From positions 1-6,497 of the forward strand of contig JAAVXQ010000016.1 in NCBI GenBank assembly GCA_022790685.1: a stretch of 6,497 nucleotides of DNA. Direction: 5' to 3'. Each line of letters starts with the position of its first letter. The first letter of the stretch is position 1. Below, in pieces: positions 5,798 to 6,497 of this stretch. The notes under the pieces were generated by a model. The model was not told the DNA's origin and made no database searches. It was given only the letters and a program-made list of their open reading frames with translations. Origin of the DNA: Clostridia bacterium (GTDB lineage Bacteria; Bacillota; Clostridia; TANB77; CAG-508). A program made the position numbers and the translations under genes.

Positions 5798-5803
5798 GAG
5801 GAA
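5798..5803 (+). promoter_or_regulatory. Ribosome binding site that fixes the start of the 57-aa gene
   Basis: GAGGAA (5798-5803) is 5 nt before the ATG at 5809. The frame is open back to a TTG at 5749, only 7 nt after the nadE stop codon, but that start has no ribosome site and the extra 20 residues overlap the predicted promoter. Confidence 0.7.
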
Positions 5804-5808
5804 ACATT

Positions 5809-5982
5809 ATGTCAGATGAAAATAAGTTTGAAAATTCTGTTGTAAGTGAAATTGGATACCAAAAGGCAACAGAAAAAGGAAAAAGCCAAAGAAGTGTAGA
5901 AATTGATGATAAATATAAAAAAGTAGTAGATGAAATATCAAAAGAAGATGTAACAAAAGAAAGTAATGATGTAGAGCGTTAG
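5809..5982 (+). CDS. Hypothetical small charged protein (57 aa)
   Basis: I do not recognise this protein. It is 57 aa, very rich in Lys, Glu, Asp and Ser, without Trp, Cys or Pro, and with a single Met at the start. It has no hydrophobic segment long enough for a membrane helix or signal peptide, and looks soluble and possibly largely disordered. A short mixed stretch, NSVVSEIGYQKATEKG, is its least polar part. A good ribosome site and the upstream extended -10 support it being translated. The next gene begins 30 nt later, so the two probably form one transcript. Its size and composition fit small clostridial proteins of unknown role. It is too acidic and lacks the conserved motifs to be called a small acid-soluble spore protein. 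Confidence 0.6.
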   Translation: MSDENKFENSVVSEIGYQKATEKGKSQRSVEIDDKYKKVVDEISKEDVTKESNDVER

Positions 5983-6001
5983 TAATTTAAATTACAAAAG
6001 A

Positions 6002-6007
6002 AGGTGG
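6002..6007 (+). promoter_or_regulatory. Ribosome binding site that fixes the start of the 149-aa gene
   Basis: AGGTGG (6002-6007) lies 5 nt before the ATG at 6013. A GTG within it (6004) is in frame and would add three residues, but it would have no ribosome site of its own, so ATG is preferred. Confidence 0.65.
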
Positions 6008-6012
6008 AAAAT

Positions 6013-6462
6013 ATGATAACTCAGGCAGAATATGCAAAATCATATAAAGAAGTATGGGAAATTTTAAAATTTGTTCCTAAAAAATATTTTGAAAAAGTAC
6101 CAAGTAATTTAGTGAGATTTTTTGAAGAAAATATGGATTCAGAATATGAATATAAAGTTAATCCTAGTATGACTTATTTACAGCATAAAAAGTCAGATAT
6201 AACAGAGGCAATTTTAGGGAATATCTTTAGAGACTATTGGGCAAATCCAGCGCAAAGAGAATTTATTCTAAAAAAAGAAGAACGTGATAGAAAAGTATAT
6301 GAAGAAAAAGTAAGAGACTTATATGATCCAGAAAATATATTTTCTAAAAAAGAAGAGGAAATAATAAAAATAAAGTCAGAACCTTTATTACCAGAATTAA
6401 AGAAAAATAGTTTTATAAATGAATTAATAAATAAAGTAAAATCATTTTTTAAGATAAAATAA
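6013..6462 (+). CDS. Hypothetical conserved-looking protein (149 aa)
   Basis: I cannot assign a function. The 149-aa protein has an N-terminal half rich in aromatic and hydrophobic residues, MITQAEYAKSYKEVWEILK followed by FVPKKYFEKVPSNLVRFFEEN, which suggests a compact helical domain. A middle part, LGNIFRDYWANPAQREFI, leads into a strongly charged Lys/Glu helix (about 85-130). A final basic amphipathic segment, NSFINELINKVKSFFKIK, could lie on a membrane surface or bind a partner. There is no signal peptide and no transmembrane segment. I have a general impression that small proteins with an EVxEIL...VP..F..F N-terminus recur in gut Clostridia, but this was not checked. It follows the 57-aa gene by 30 nt and precedes a probable terminator, so it ends a two-gene unit. 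Codon use matches its neighbours, with no sign of recent transfer. Confidence 0.75.
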   Translation: MITQAEYAKSYKEVWEILKFVPKKYFEKVPSNLVRFFEENMDSEYEYKVNPSMTYLQHKKSDITEAILGNIFRDYWANPAQREFILKKEERDRKVYEEKVRDLYDPENIFSKKEEEIIKIKSEPLLPELKKNSFINELINKVKSFFKIK

Positions 6463-6474
6463 TTTAGATTAAAA

Positions 6475-6497
6475 GATAGTAAATTAAAATTACTATC
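6475..6497 (+). terminator. Probable terminator hairpin cut by the window edge
   Basis: GATAGTAA (6475-6482) and TTACTATC (6490-6497) are perfect 8-bp inverted arms around a 7-nt loop, 12 nt after the stop codon of the last gene. An AAAA run just before the 5' arm would pair with a T run beyond the window. The T tract itself is not visible, so the call rests on the stem and its position. Confidence 0.6.

Noticed and set aside
5982..5995. Perfect 14-bp palindrome GTAATTTAAATTAC between the two unknown genes.
   Set aside because: It has no loop, so it is not a terminator. It contains only A/T apart from its end bases, and such palindromes arise readily in this base composition. No second copy was noticed.
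5809..6462. Toxin-antitoxin reading of the two small unknown genes.
   Set aside because: The order and sizes are suggestive, but neither protein shows a DNA-binding fold, nuclease motif or known toxin signature, and the genes do not overlap.

Overview
The window is very AT-rich and every gene lies on the + strand. Arginine is mostly AGA, the Shine-Dalgarno sequences are strong (AGGAGG/GAGG), and there is a pro-sigma-K gene. Together these point to a spore-forming, low-GC Firmicute of the Clostridia, plausibly an uncultured gut lineage. No tRNA, rRNA, CRISPR array, insertion sequence or phage gene is visible. The standard genetic code fits all genes.

Left part (1-1342): a sigma-A-type promoter at 14-42 leads into a two-gene operon. 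It encodes a histidine-phosphatase (phosphoglycerate-mutase-like) enzyme and a divergent RdgB/HAM1-type nucleoside triphosphate pyrophosphatase. It closes with a long hairpin and T-rich tail at 1296-1342. Middle part (1343-3314): recN, the SMC-like ATPase of double-strand-break repair, has a perfect-consensus sigma-A promoter. Short palindromic and directly repeated elements surround that promoter and look like repressor operators, possibly SOS-type. The usual clostridial recN neighbours (argR/ahrC, spoIVB, spo0A) are not next to it here.

Next (3315-4013) is an intact sigK with an N-terminal hydrophobic pro-sequence and no skin-element interruption. It is preceded by a 16-bp inverted repeat and a weak sigma-E/K-like -10. 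A housekeeping-type promoter (TTGCAA-17-TATAAT) overlaps the end of sigK and would uncouple the following NAD genes from sporulation control. Those genes (4053-5741) are a GIY-YIG nuclease domain fused to nicotinate-nucleotide adenylyltransferase (NadD), then ammonia-dependent NAD synthetase (NadE). They encode the last two steps of NAD synthesis.

Right part (5742-6497): an extended -10 promoter precedes two genes I do not recognise, a 57-aa highly charged protein and a 149-aa protein with a basic amphipathic C-terminal tail. The window stops inside what looks like their terminator.

Most of the window is ordinary chromosomal housekeeping. The points most worth a second look are the GIY-YIG-NadD fusion with its altered HxGH motif, the operator-like cluster at recN, and the divergent pyrophosphatase.
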